Below the pieces are notes generated by a model. That model saw nothing but the letters and a program-made list of their open reading frames with translations. It ran no database searches and had not been told where the DNA came from. Shown piece after piece: positions 36,841 to 49,400 of a stretch of 64,000 bases of DNA. Every line of letters begins with the position of its first letter. Position 1 is the stretch's first letter. This DNA is from Pseudoscleropodium purum (lineage: Eukaryota; Streptophyta; Bryopsida; Hypnales; Brachytheciaceae). The stretch lies in assembly GCA_963969395.1 (NCBI GenBank), contig OZ017795.1, forward strand, positions 33,709,063 to 33,773,062, read 5' to 3'. A program made the translations under genes and the position numbers.

Positions 36841-37179
36841 CTCCCTTAATCTTTAAACAATTTAAAAGATTATAAAGTTTGACCATGAGTCCATAATAGT
36901 CTTGAAACTATGAAAAAATTCCAATTCATTTTCAGAAGGCAAACTAAAAAAGTTTGTGACTTCAAATATATATATATATATACTATTTAAAAAATCAAGA
37001 TCAACACAAATACAAACATAATCAATATGGGCAAAATATATTGAATTTAATATAGAATACCATACATTGTGCACATTTGACTAATTGCACATATAATTTT
37101 TTTCATTCCAACTCTATATTTCTAAACTAATTTTTAATACCTATATAATTTATTCAACTATTATTTCTGCACTACCAAT

Positions 37180-38673
37180 CTAATATAAATGGCGGAAATG
37201 TTCATCTAGCATCAGCCAACGATATGTATTAGAAAATCGCGTAATCACATGGGCCAAACTAGTATTTTCATCGTCAGTCTTCGAAGAAATGCGCTTCAAG
37301 TAAGCATAAAACACTTTTGCAAAGTCATGAAAGGCAAATTGTGTCGCACTAGGTGTTTTTCGTAGCACGTTGAAATACGCCTCTGACATGTTGTTTCCAT
37401 TCATCCGCCGAGCCATTTTTCGAATGGCATACTCTTCCGACTTACGTGAATACATTGGAATGACTTCCACATCTGCACCTGTTTTATGCAAATATGCAAT
37501 ACGTGGATCCACCCACCATCTCCTCTGCAAAGTCTGTTTCATCTCATTTGCTGATGTAAATGTGTACAAAAACTTCATTGGCTGAGAAGCTAAGGTGGTC
37601 ATGCCCCAATCGCAAACTCCAATGTACACACGTGACTCATCCTCTGGAAAATGCAACAAGATGTTGTTCGGAGAAAGATCATTGTGCAAATGTCCAGCAA
37701 GATGCACTGCATATATTATATGCATAAACGTCCATGTCAACTCCGTGCACTTCTTCCGATATCGTCCTAAATGGTGAGCTTTTACAACCTCCTCTTCGGT
37801 TGGATTCGTATACATCAAACGGATTTGAATGTTGTCTGGATAGTCCTTATCCATATTCAACATTTGTCGAAGAGTTCCACCATTCCACCAATACGCATAA
37901 CCTTCACACGTCGTTCCGTGCACCGCAGCAAACCGTATCACACTCGCGTGTGGAATTCAAGCAGCTATTGATTCGTTTTAATGTTCTAACTTTGCAAGAT
38001 CGGGTCAAGTTTGGTGGTGAATGGATTTCTTTGCCGCAAACTCCCAATGAGGAAGTATTCCTGGACATCTTTCAATACGAACCTTTCGAATCGTTGCATA
38101 TCCACCTCTCATCGTTCTATCATCAACAGCAATCACGCGTGCTATATCTGGAAGTACTATGAGGTGCCGTTTGGTCCTTTCCGCTTCAGCAACTCCATCA
38201 TTGCTTTTCCACCAACCAATTGATCCAACTCGATTGTGCGTTTTGGCAAATGGAGCACATCGCCCCCTAAATAAGTCCGCTTTCAGAATCACTTCTTCAA
38301 ACTGGGCGTCATTGGGTCGATATTCCTTGCCATATTTAACCAAAATGACTTTGGAATTCCACAAAGCGTCATGAACCTTGTTCTCCAAACATTTGGTGAA
38401 GTACGTTTTATGCATTTCGTCATGCCACTTTGCCACATTCAATGCATCCAACAACATCTATGTCATGTCTACCTTGAATTTAGACACGCACTCCTCTTGA
38501 TATCTGATGTACTTATTGTCTAAAGACAATGTTGTTTCCGATTCATAAAATTGAACGATGCACTCAATCATGAATTTTTTGCATTCCTCCGAAGGACTTT
38601 GGCGAGCTACCTCCAAGTTTGATGGTCCCTCTCCATGTTTAAGCTTAGCAACCTTCTTCTTCCCCTTCGTCAT
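37180..38673 (-). pseudogene. Protein-kinase-domain gene lying between two hAT-type GC islands, four nonsense mutations
   Basis: Three same-frame open segments (38673-38458, 38457-38005, 37941-37180) make one protein of about 497 residues interrupted by four stops. It starts MTKGKKKVAKLKHG. A mixed N-terminal region is followed by a kinase N-lobe (RGGYATIRKV glycine loop, EFAAKKS lysine). The C-lobe carries catalytic loop HLHNDLSPNNILL and DWG in place of DFG (VYIGVCDWGMTT). Catalytic Asp, Asn and the metal Asp are all retained. The stops (TAG, TGA, TAA, TGA) are each one C-to-T step from CAG, CGA, CAA and CGA. There are no introns. It lies between GC-rich hAT-type islands, with the R terminus at 36664 on its 3' side, and so may be transposon cargo or a gene of a composite element. 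The kinase family is not one I can name. Confidence 0.72.
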
Positions 38674-38864
38674 CGTGACAAATGAAATTGATATAGATCA
38701 AATTTTTTAATTTGAAATTGAATTCACGCGCAAGTGTCCAAAAAATTGGCAACAAGGAAGCCCTAATAAACCACTCTTGCCTTGCCTCGGAAAGGAGCCA
38801 ATGGAGGATGAACCACCAAGCTCTCCGCTCCACCTTATATTCACAAGGGGCAAAGCAAAAGTGA

Positions 38865-39268
38865 CAATGCGGACGGCCCGTTCGCCCCATCGGACGGCCC
38901 TAAACCGTCCGCCTCCCCGAAACCCTAGAGCCCCGTCCGCCCGATCGGACGGCCACGGGCGGACAAATCTGGCATCCGCCTGATCGGACGGTTTGGGAGG
39001 GCGGACGCATCGCCGTAACGGGGCGGACAGGTATCGGGGCGGACGGGGCGGTCAGGACGGACGCCGGATCCGACGGACAGGGCGGACGGCGGACAGGTAA
39101 CGGGGCGGACGAGGTCTGGACGGATGGGGCGGACAGGGCGGACGGCGGACAGGTATCGGGGTGGACAGGGTCTGGGCGGACGGGGGTCTGGGCGGATGGG
39201 ACGGACGGATATGAGGGCGGACGGGTACGAGGGCAGATGGGGCGGTTTGACCCTAAAGCGACCCTAAA
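38865..39268. mobile_element. GC-rich (CGGAC)n island upstream of the kinase gene
   Basis: About 380 bp of CGGACGG/GGGCGGAC repeats end in TTTGACCCTAAAGCGACCCTAAACCC-like sequence. The reverse complement of that end starts TTTAGGGT, like the TTTAGGGT at 36662. It could be the far end of the kinase-bearing element. No matching 8-bp duplication was found. Confidence 0.55.
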
Positions 39269-41890
39269 CCCATATTTTGCACGATAAACAGAGGTCTTCA
39301 TGGCACTGTATAGTTCAACTAACTTTTCATTCATTCAATGTAAAATTTGAAATTAAAAAAGGTAGCCTTCCTTTATGACCAAATTTATGAATTCTTGGTA
39401 AATGATATTTTTGTACAAAGATATGAGCTAAAATGTGCAAAAATTCACGAAAGGATTGCGACGGTTAATATATGTACCCAAATATTCACATTGCATTGTG
39501 TATAAAGCAATTGTAAGAAGGTAGTTGAATTAAAATTCTACTATTAAATTGAATTAGTTGACGTCTAATCACTTAGTAAACCGCTAAATGTCCAAGTCCT
39601 TGCAAGTGTGTTTTGGCTATCGAAAAAGAGCATGGACTTATAGTTATCCTCAATGAAGCAAATTGTTCTTTTTTTAAAATCTAACGGTATAGATGTTTAG
39701 CCCCTAAAGTTCTTTTCACTAAAAACACTTCAAAACTGCCATTAGTAGTGCAAATACCAAGTCTTGGAAGAAAAATACTTTTGGACATATGTAACCGTAG
39801 GATCTTGTAGTAAATTAGTTGGAAAAGATGTGGAAAAAACTTTAGACAAATCCACCATTTGGATTGTAAGATATTAGATATTGAGTGTTTTATTTAAGGG
39901 GGCTACTCAATTATGTCTATTAATGAACAATTGGTAGACTAACAAACCTAACTTAGCATGTATTTTAATATTTGTTGCAATTGTTTTAGGAATATTATAA
40001 CATAATACTATTATAATATTCTTATAAATGATATAGTACTAAATCATTTCAAAATCAACAACATTTGAACACAATCTGTCAATCTTGTCTTCCATACTCC
40101 TTTAATGATATATATATATATATAAATATATACATATATAAAATATATTAGATAAATCAACATGAACAAATCAATGATTATATATTTCATAGATCTATTC
40201 TTCATCAATCAAATAAGAGTGCATGTGCAAATATAGACAAAGATGGTTTCTCCATTTATTGCCAAAAATTAAATAAACAAATAGAGAAAGATATGAAGTG
40301 AATGTTACTTGGAGAATTGAAAAGAAAGAAATTGAAGTACTCAATTGCATTTTATTAAATTGGAAAATTGCATGTGGATGGCATGAATTAATCTTCATAG
40401 ATGCTAAACTCATACGAGTTGCATTTCAACATTTATGATTTATGCAATTGATTGAATTGAAAGCTCTTGTAATTACATTTTCAAATTTTCGATTCAATCA
40501 TTCAAATTTGCAAGAGTGATTTATGATAGATTTATAACTTTAAATGTGAAAGCATTCAATGCCTTTATGCGTTTGTTCATCAATATATTAATTTTAAATA
40601 AATAATATATATTTTTTATAACATATGCATAAACCATTGCATTAAAAAAAAAAAAAACTAAGAGCCAAGCCAAATAGGCTGGTCAAATGAAGAGAACAAG
40701 AGAACAAGAGCCCTACAAGAAAGCAAAGGAAAAAAAAAAAATATCAAAAGGATTCAAAGGAAGGAGCAAGATGCGTTCTTGCAAGACCGTAGAATACATA
40801 ATGTGATAATGATTTCAAAATCCAAACACAAATATATTTTCTATTTCAATGAGAGTCAAAAATGAACTCCCCTGCTCTCAAAGATTGTACAATGTACACG
40901 TTATACAAAACGAACATATAACAGAAAGAGTAGAAGACATCGTTTATCATGATTGAAAACTGAAATGATTTTTTCTTTCTATGTAGAATATTTTATGAAA
41001 TGTAACAATGTATTTAATTATCATAGTAATTGGTAGAAATCTTTGTGCAATACATAGAAACATTTCATTCATGTGGAATTTTTTCATTTATTTAGGATTA
41101 AAATTGAAGTATTATACTCTACAAAGTACAAACCGAAAACAATATCATATACCTAAGTTCAAAAGTTTGCAATTGTTTTGTGAATTCATTTTGAAAACTC
41201 AAACAAAGAAATATTTTATAATCAATATCTTGTTCATTTGAATCATTTCAAAATTCGAATTCCGAATTCAATTCCTATTTATAATAGAAATTATGTTTGT
41301 CAATTTTTTAGATCTTTAAACAATGAACCCTCTTTTTTAAAATTAATATTTAAAAACATCTGAAATAAGAATATTAGAATTACCCTTCAAAATAAATATA
41401 GCACATGTATAAGTCTATAATGTATTCTACTCAATCAACTCAAGTAACGAATTTTTCTATATTTTTAAAGAAAAATATAGCCATATATGATTTGAAAGTT
41501 AAAACATTGATTCTTTTTCTTTGTTTTCAAATCTAATCAAAATTTCATTAAAAAATATGAAAGACTCGATGTTCATTTGAAGATCGTGATGTACTTCTAA
41601 TTAGAAAACACAACCTTTCATTAAATATCATGAGGTTGAAATCCATTAAACTGTTATTCTATTTATGTATTGGGGCCTTTTTTTTAAATTTCATTTGCTT
41701 ATGATGAAAAAGGAATTGATTATTTCTGCAAAACATTTGATTTCCTAATGAACTTTAAAAAAATCCTCACCATCTTCAAATCTTCTCAAAAGCTATTTAG
41801 AGGAATAATATCAGTAAATAATTCAAACATATTCAACTTAACCACATTTCCCTCATTCGTAAAACAATTTAGGGGAGAAAAAAAAAGGTT
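39269..41890. other. AT-rich intergenic DNA, nothing recognised
   Basis: It contains a (TA)n run near 40110-40140 and A-runs near 40650. No gene is supported. Confidence 0.45.
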
Positions 41891-41897
41891 TAGGGTA

Positions 41898-41929
41898 ATT
41901 AGGGTATAGGGTTTAGGGTTTAGGGTTTA
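41898..41929. repeat. Short interstitial telomere-like repeat
   Basis: Three units of the plant telomere heptamer TTTAGGG (as GGGTTTA) stand at about 41908-41928, with partial units before them. Confidence 0.75.
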
Positions 41930-42039
41930 CATTTTTTTTTTTAAAATGATAAATCAATTACATTGATCCTCATTTAGTAGTGATTATTAGGCTGGTTTTT
42001 TTTGGAAATGTTACTGCTCTTTTTGAGTAATATAGGCCT

Positions 42040-42290
42040 CTTAGGATGCTCCAATGGACAGTTGGGCGGATGCCGTCGGCAGTCAATTTTTAAGTGGAGC
42101 GGTCGGCGTGTCCAAAGCGCGGACGGCGTCGGAAGGCAGACAATGCGGATAGTCTTGTCCGACCGCCCCGTCCAACCGCCCCGTTCGCCGCGTCCGACCG
42201 CCCGTCTGACCCGTCTGGCCTGTCAGCCCGATCGCCCCATCCGCCCCGTCTACTTCAGCCCTGTCCGGGCCGTTGCTTGTTTTTGAACGG
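42040..42290. mobile_element. GC-rich subterminal island 5' of hAT copy A
   Basis: A block of CGGACGG/CCGTCC and CGACCGCCC repeats lies 300 bp before the transposase start codon. It is the likely 5' end region of copy A. No clean CAGGGTTGAC terminus is visible, so the outer end is degenerate or lost. Confidence 0.6.
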
Positions 42291-42507
42291 AAACCCTAAA
42301 AATGAACCTTTAATTTTCTGGAGGGGACTATAAATGTTAAAAAAGAAACTTTGGTATTCACTCTCGAAAAACCGAACGCTAAGATTTCCAAGGGCTATGA
42401 GCTTTAATTTATTGAGTCTCTTGCTTGGTAATGCATAGTTCGGTGGACGGGGGGTTTTTGATTTTCAAAGTTTTGTGTGACTAATTTCATTGATATTGTA
42501 TACATTG

Positions 42508-45500
42508 TCACGTTGTGGGTTTCAAATTTAAAACATTTTATTGGTTTCTTTTGAAATTGAGGTAAAACATATACTTGTCAGTATGGTGGCCAAACCGACG
42601 GGGGATTTTTCTCCTTGGTATAGTGTGGCACAAGATGGTAAAGTAGAATGTAGGCTTTGCAAAGCGGTCATGGCAAGGAAGTTTGGCCGTATGTTGAGCC
42701 ACTTAAGCTATCCTGGGCCTGCAGGTATACGTGATAAAGGGGTGAGCCTTTGTCTACAATTACTAATGGCAGTTCGAGATTTATTTCGGCATTGCGAAGG
42801 AGTTTTTTCAAAACGCGTTGTAATGGACAATGTGGATGGCAACCCTGGCCCTTCAGATGTCCAAGAGTTTTTGGCCGGAAAGGCTGTGTCGCATTCTGAC
42901 CACAAAGACTCTTATCCAACGTCCAAAGAATTGGTATCAATGGTATGTGCCACAATTGAAGTGACATTGAGTACAGAAGCTTCTGGTGAACGTGAAACCC
43001 CGAGGGCATCAAGTTCTAGGCCTCAGAGGCAAGGCAGCTTAGTGAATGGATTTGAAGAAGGTCATAGACGCAAATTACATTCAGTGTGGGCAAATTTTTT
43101 TTATTTGGCGAACATACCATTTTCCGTGGCTCGAAATCCAACTTTTAAAGAAGCAGTGAAGAAAATGATTGCGTTTGGTAGGCCATACATTCCTCCCTCA
43201 TACCACGACCTTTGGTACAAATTGTTGAATGAGGCGAAGACTAACATTCAGACATAATTGAATGCACAGATCGAAGATAGCATTCAAAAATTTGAAGCAA
43301 CATTGTCCATTGATGGATGGAGCTCCGTGACTAATCGACCTCTCATCAATGCCATGCTTGTATCATCCGCAGGTGAAGAATTTCTTGGATCTGTGGATAC
43401 AAGTGATTGTAAAAAAAATGTGGAGTATTTGGCAGCTGTATTGGAAAAGTTCATTGAACAAGTGGGGTTCAAGAACGTCGTGTTAATAACTACGGATAAT
43501 GTTCCCGTGAATCTGTCTGCATGGGATGTAATATCTGCAAAATATCCTCATATTTTTTACCAAGGGTGCGTGGTACATGCATTGAATTTGTTGTTGAAGG
43601 ATTGGACTGCACAGAAATGGATTGCTTCCAAATTGGATAAAGGAGTTCTTGTAGCTAAATTTAGAAGGAAGAGACATATGCCGCTAGCTCTATTGCGAAA
43701 GTATTCGCCAAATTTTGGTCTCTTGATGCTTGGGGATACAAGGTTCGCCTCTAAATTTATCATGATGGAGCGTTTGACAAAATTGAGAGGAGCATTGAAA
43801 CAAACGGTGGTAGATCCGCAATGGGTTGAATATGTACATACTCTCAAGAAGAAACGTGGAGCTAAAGTTCAACCAAAAGACTTGGCCTTAGCGGTGAAGA
43901 AAATTGTTCTTGATGACCATTTTTGGAATCGGTCCATCAATTATGTGGAGATGGTTGAACCAATCATATGTGCACTCCGCGATTTGGATTCAAAATCACC
44001 ATGCATGGGGAAGATGTTGCATATCATGAGGAAGTTAGAAAAGCACGTGAACAGATTACAAAGTCTACCATTTTGTTTGCTAGAAGAACTTGCAATTCCA
44101 TTTGTACAGTCTTTTTATGCCCGAAAAAGAATGGTGGACAATGATTTCTAATCAGCCGCAGCTCTTTTGAATCCATACCTTCTTCATGACAAAGAGCTAG
44201 CGGATCACGCAGATGCAATGTCAGGATGTAAGAAAGTTTTGGAGAGAATATGTAAACCGGATGAATATGCAGCAGTGCTGAAGGAATTTGTAGCTTTTCG
44301 ACACAAGGAACCTCCATTCCACAATATGTTGAATCCGGGAGAACAAATGTTGTCCGCGCATGCTTGGTGGGATTTTGAAGGTGCATGTGGCAAGTTTATA
44401 GTTCCATTAGCGAAGAGGATATTGGCTCAACCGATGTCATCATCTTTATGTGAACGGAATTGGAGCAACTATTCTTTTGTTCACAACAAATCTCGAAATA
44501 AATTGAAGCCGGAGAGAGCAGTGGATTTGGTATACGTGTATACCAATTCCAAAGTATTAAACGCATCGAAGGAAAAAGATGAAAAAAAATGGTATAATGA
44601 TAATGTGGATCCGATGGAATCAGAGGATTCAGATAGGCCGACGTTAGAAGACGATGATGACGAGTATTTGGAAAGGGCCCTTTCAGCTGTAGATGGCGGG
44701 GATGACTTCAATCGTGCGACAGCGTGGGGAAATGAAGACGTTATGCAAGACTTTCCCGATTTGGTGAATGATACGCATGATTATCATCTAAATCGCAAGG
44801 ATGTGGTTCCCTACAATGCAAACGATGCATATACCTTTTATGAAGACAAGGACAATGTAGAGGTACAAGCAAATCTACCTTCTTTAACTGCATATTGCAA
44901 TGAAATAGGATTCTTGAATAGCGAAAATATTCTATCGAAAAAGGCAAACGCTATTGCCAAAGAGGTGAAAATCAATGAGAATGCTATAGGTGATGATGGG
45001 AGAAATGAAGAAGTTCTAATTTCTCAATCTCCATCTGTGGCATTAAATGTAGTGCAAGGAAATGACAGAAGAGAAGATGCGGTCATGGAGGTGGATGTTC
45101 CAAAAGATGTGGGCAACAATAGTGGTGATGAGGGGGAATCAAATATTGCGGTACAAAAAAATAGTGATTCAGTTGGGATGGCAGTCACAAATTCGGCAAT
45201 TGTGAAGAATGATAAAGGAAAAGAGCCAATGAAGTCAATTTTTGAAGTATCGAGATCTAGTGCTCTTCCACCAATACCGTTGAAGTCTGTTAGCACACGA
45301 TTGCATGATTCTCAGAGCTTTGGATATGGAAAACGCCTAATGAACATTTCCAAAGAAATTTCTATAGGCGGTAATCTACGGAAAGTAGCGTCATCATCTA
45401 CAAGCCTAAGTGATACGGATAGTGATCGGATGCCATTGGCATCTTTGCGTGCTCGCATTTTAGGAAAAGGAATGGTACAAGAACCCATCAAATCAACAAA

Positions 45501-45650
45501 CGGCACTCTATTACTTCAAAAGAAAGCCAAAGTGGAGATAACCGTTCATGGACATGTCGACCTTACATCGAGATTGATGGTTCAAGAATCGAGTAAAGTG
45601 AAAGCGAAAAGAGAAATGCAACCTTTTGCTATCTCTCCAATGAAGAATAG
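42508..45650 (+). repeat. Palindrome arm A, 3143 bp
   Basis: It is the mirror image of 46424-49566. The sum of paired coordinates is 92074 for every shared open frame, so the arms have no net indel, and their translated frames are identical. Confidence 0.9.
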
Positions 45651-45723
45651 CAAGGTTGACGAATCTCTACGTCCGCTCCAAAATAGCGTCTGTTTTCCGG
45701 ACATCCGGACGCACGGACGCTAG
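42583..45723 (+). pseudogene. hAT transposase, copy A, two in-frame stops, lost C-terminus
   Basis: Start at ATG 42583 (MVAKPTGDFSPWYS) follows a possible short 5' intron ending TTGTCAG. A BED-type zinc finger (VECRLCKAVMARKFGRMLSH) comes first. A DUF659/RNase H-like core follows (SIDGWSS with an acidic residue, VLITTDNVPVN, then the insertion CVVHALNLLLKDW). The C-terminal hAT dimerisation region has SSSLCERNWSNYSFVHNKSR. In-frame TAA codons at 43255 and 44149 break the frame. The last 24 codons (45651-45723) read through into the adjoining transposon end and are not native. The native acidic tail is missing. Confidence 0.85.
45643..45650. other. 8-bp target site AAGAATAG abutting an L-type hAT terminus
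   Basis: The next base, 45651, starts the terminus CAAGGTTGAC. It is the inverted counterpart of CTATTCTT at 36656-36663. Confidence 0.8.
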
Positions 45724-46423
45724 CGGACGTAGCGTCCCTCTCGCCGTCGGAAGGCGGACGCGCGGGGCGGACGGACAGGGCGGCTTAGAAAACCCGTTTT
45801 GGATTTTTTGTTTTGATTGTTTTCGCCAACGAGAGATTGAGAGTGAAGTCATTTGGATTTTGATTTTTCTTATATTGCAATTGCGATTCAATAGAGTTGT
45901 ATATCACTATTTATGTAAAAGCTAAAATATGAAATATATTTTTAATTTTTTTTGTTGAATTTCATTTTGATTTAGAAACGAAATCACTTTAAAATTCAGC
46001 GAGATGTATATCATCAATAAACAAACAATTTTATAATAAAATGATTGAAGAAACCATTGTCATTTGTCAATATGAGCTCCATATATCATAAGCAACTAAA
46101 CAATCAAACATCTAAATTCACATCTCCACAATTCCTATGGACGCCAATCCACATCTCCTTTAACCTCAGCCCCACTACTCTCTCCTACAGCTCTCCGTTC
46201 AAAATCTTCATTATCGAAGTCATCTTCATTGTCGGAGTCATCTTCATTGTTGGATTCAGGTATCATTGTCTCCTTCAAGTCTTCTCTCGAAGTAGGTTTA
46301 TTCCCTTCTTTCGAATTTAATTTTTCTTTTTTTACTTTGACAGAACGATTAAAGGTTTTTTGAATAGGAACCTTTCTTTTCTATCTATTTGACAAAGTAA
46401 CAACATTTTCATCAAGAGGGGTC
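45651..46423. mobile_element. Palindrome spacer: L-type hAT terminus and 3' region of copy B
   Basis: Terminus CAAGGTTGACGAATCTC and a GC island (to about 45785) are followed by an AT-rich 3' region homologous to 35871-36663. The two differ by scattered substitutions and small indels, unlike the arms, which are identical. Confidence 0.8.
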
Positions 46424-49400
46424 CTATTCTTCATTGGAGAGATAGCAAAAGGTTGCATTTCTCTTTTCGCTTTCACTTTACTCGATTCTTGAACCATCAA
46501 TCTCGATGTAAGGTCGACATGTCCATGAACGGTTATCTCCACTTTGGCTTTCTTTTGAAGTAATAGAGTGCCGTTTGTTGATTTGATGGGTTCTTGTACC
46601 ATTCCTTTTCCTAAAATGCGAGCACGCAAAGATGCCAATGGCATCCGATCACTATCCGTATCACTTAGGCTTGTAGATGATGACGCTACTTTCCGTAGAT
46701 TACCGCCTATAGAAATTTCTTTGGAAATGTTCATTAGGCGTTTTCCATATCCAAAGCTCTGAGAATCATGCAATCGTGTGCTAACAGACTTCAACGGTAT
46801 TGGTGGAAGAGCACTAGATCTCGATACTTCAAAAATTGACTTCATTGGCTCTTTTCCTTTATCATTCTTCACAATTGCCGAATTTGTGACTGCCATCCCA
46901 ACTGAATCACTATTTTTTTGTACCGCAATATTTGATTCCCCCTCATCACCACTATTGTTGCCCACATCTTTTGGAACATCCACCTCCATGACCGCATCTT
47001 CTCTTCTGTCATTTCCTTGCACTACATTTAATGCCACAGATGGAGATTGAGAAATTAGAACTTCTTCATTTCTCCCATCATCACCTATAGCATTCTCATT
47101 GATTTTCACCTCTTTGGCAATAGCGTTTGCCTTTTTCGATAGAATATTTTCGCTATTCAAGAATCCTATTTCATTGCAATATGCAGTTAAAGAAGGTAGA
47201 TTTGCTTGTACCTCTACATTGTCCTTGTCTTCATAAAAGGTATATGCATCGTTTGCATTGTAGGGAACCACATCCTTGCGATTTAGATGATAATCATGCG
47301 TATCATTCACCAAATCGGGAAAGTCTTGCATAACGTCTTCATTTCCCCACGCTGTCGCACGATTGAAGTCATCCCCGCCATCTACAGCTGAAAGGGCCCT
47401 TTCCAAATACTCGTCATCATCGTCTTCTAACGTCGGCCTATCTGAATCCTCTGATTCCATCGGATCCACATTATCATTATACCATTTTTTTTCATCTTTT
47501 TCCTTCGATGCGTTTAATACTTTGGAATTGGTATACACGTATACCAAATCCACTGCTCTCTCCGGCTTCAATTTATTTCGAGATTTGTTGTGAACAAAAG
47601 AATAGTTGCTCCAATTCCGTTCACATAAAGATGATGACATCGGTTGAGCCAATATCCTCTTCGCTAATGGAACTATAAACTTGCCACATGCACCTTCAAA
47701 ATCCCACCAAGCATGCGCGGACAACATTTGTTCTCCCGGATTCAACATATTGTGGAATGGAGGTTCCTTGTGTCGAAAAGCTACAAATTCCTTCAGCACT
47801 GCTGCATATTCATCCGGTTTACATATTCTCTCCAAAACTTTCTTACATCCTGACATTGCATCTGCGTGATCCGCTAGCTCTTTGTCATGAAGAAGGTATG
47901 GATTCAAAAGAGCTGCGGCTGATTAGAAATCATTGTCCACCATTCTTTTTCGGGCATAAAAAGACTGTACAAATGGAATTGCAAGTTCTTCTAGCAAACA
48001 AAATGGTAGACTTTGTAATCTGTTCACGTGCTTTTCTAACTTCCTCATGATATGCAACATCTTCCCCATGCATGGTGATTTTGAATCCAAATCGCGGAGT
48101 GCACATATGATTGGTTCAACCATCTCCACATAATTGATGGACCGATTCCAAAAATGGTCATCAAGAACAATTTTCTTCACCGCTAAGGCCAAGTCTTTTG
48201 GTTGAACTTTAGCTCCACGTTTCTTCTTGAGAGTATGTACATATTCAACCCATTGCGGATCTACCACCGTTTGTTTCAATGCTCCTCTCAATTTTGTCAA
48301 ACGCTCCATCATGATAAATTTAGAGGCGAACCTTGTATCCCCAAGCATCAAGAGACCAAAATTTGGCGAATACTTTCGCAATAGAGCTAGCGGCATATGT
48401 CTCTTCCTTCTAAATTTAGCTACAAGAACTCCTTTATCCAATTTGGAAGCAATCCATTTCTGTGCAGTCCAATCCTTCAACAACAAATTCAATGCATGTA
48501 CCACGCACCCTTGGTAAAAAATATGAGGATATTTTGCAGATATTACATCCCATGCAGACAGATTCACGGGAACATTATCCGTAGTTATTAACACGACGTT
48601 CTTGAACCCCACTTGTTCAATGAACTTTTCCAATACAGCTGCCAAATACTCCACATTTTTTTTACAATCACTTGTATCCACAGATCCAAGAAATTCTTCA
48701 CCTGCGGATGATACAAGCATGGCATTGATGAGAGGTCGATTAGTCACGGAGCTCCATCCATCAATGGACAATGTTGCTTCAAATTTTTGAATGCTATCTT
48801 CGATCTGTGCATTCAATTATGTCTGAATGTTAGTCTTCGCCTCATTCAACAATTTGTACCAAAGGTCGTGGTATGAGGGAGGAATGTATGGCCTACCAAA
48901 CGCAATCATTTTCTTCACTGCTTCTTTAAAAGTTGGATTTCGAGCCACGGAAAATGGTATGTTCGCCAAATAAAAAAAATTTGCCCACACTGAATGTAAT
49001 TTGCGTCTATGACCTTCTTCAAATCCATTCACTAAGCTGCCTTGCCTCTGAGGCCTAGAACTTGATGCCCTCGGGGTTTCACGTTCACCAGAAGCTTCTG
49101 TACTCAATGTCACTTCAATTGTGGCACATACCATTGATACCAATTCTTTGGACGTTGGATAAGAGTCTTTGTGGTCAGAATGCGACACAGCCTTTCCGGC
49201 CAAAAACTCTTGGACATCTGAAGGGCCAGGGTTGCCATCCACATTGTCCATTACAACGCGTTTTGAAAAAACTCCTTCGCAATGCCGAAATAAATCTCGA
49301 ACTGCCATTAGTAATTGTAGACAAAGGCTCACCCCTTTATCACGTATACCTGCAGGCCCAGGATAGCTTAAGTGGCTCAACATACGGCCAAACTTCCTTG

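Noticed and set aside
36662..39268. TTTAGGGT...ACCCTAAA as exact ends of the kinase element
   Set aside because: Only 8 bases match and no target duplication surrounds them. The R terminus at 36664 is better explained by the CTATTCTT junction, and the far end remains undefined.
38900..39334. 144-codon Pro/Ser-rich minus-strand frame
   Set aside because: It translates the (CGGAC)n island into low-complexity peptide; it is not a gene.
42583..45723. Active autonomous hAT transposase
   Set aside because: Two in-frame TAA codons occur in both copies, copy A has lost its C-terminus, and copy B has lost its 5' transposon end.
43557..48517. Many antisense frames in the hAT copies (for example 96 and 120 codons)
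   Set aside because: They are mirror-identical shadows of the transposase frame in both arms.
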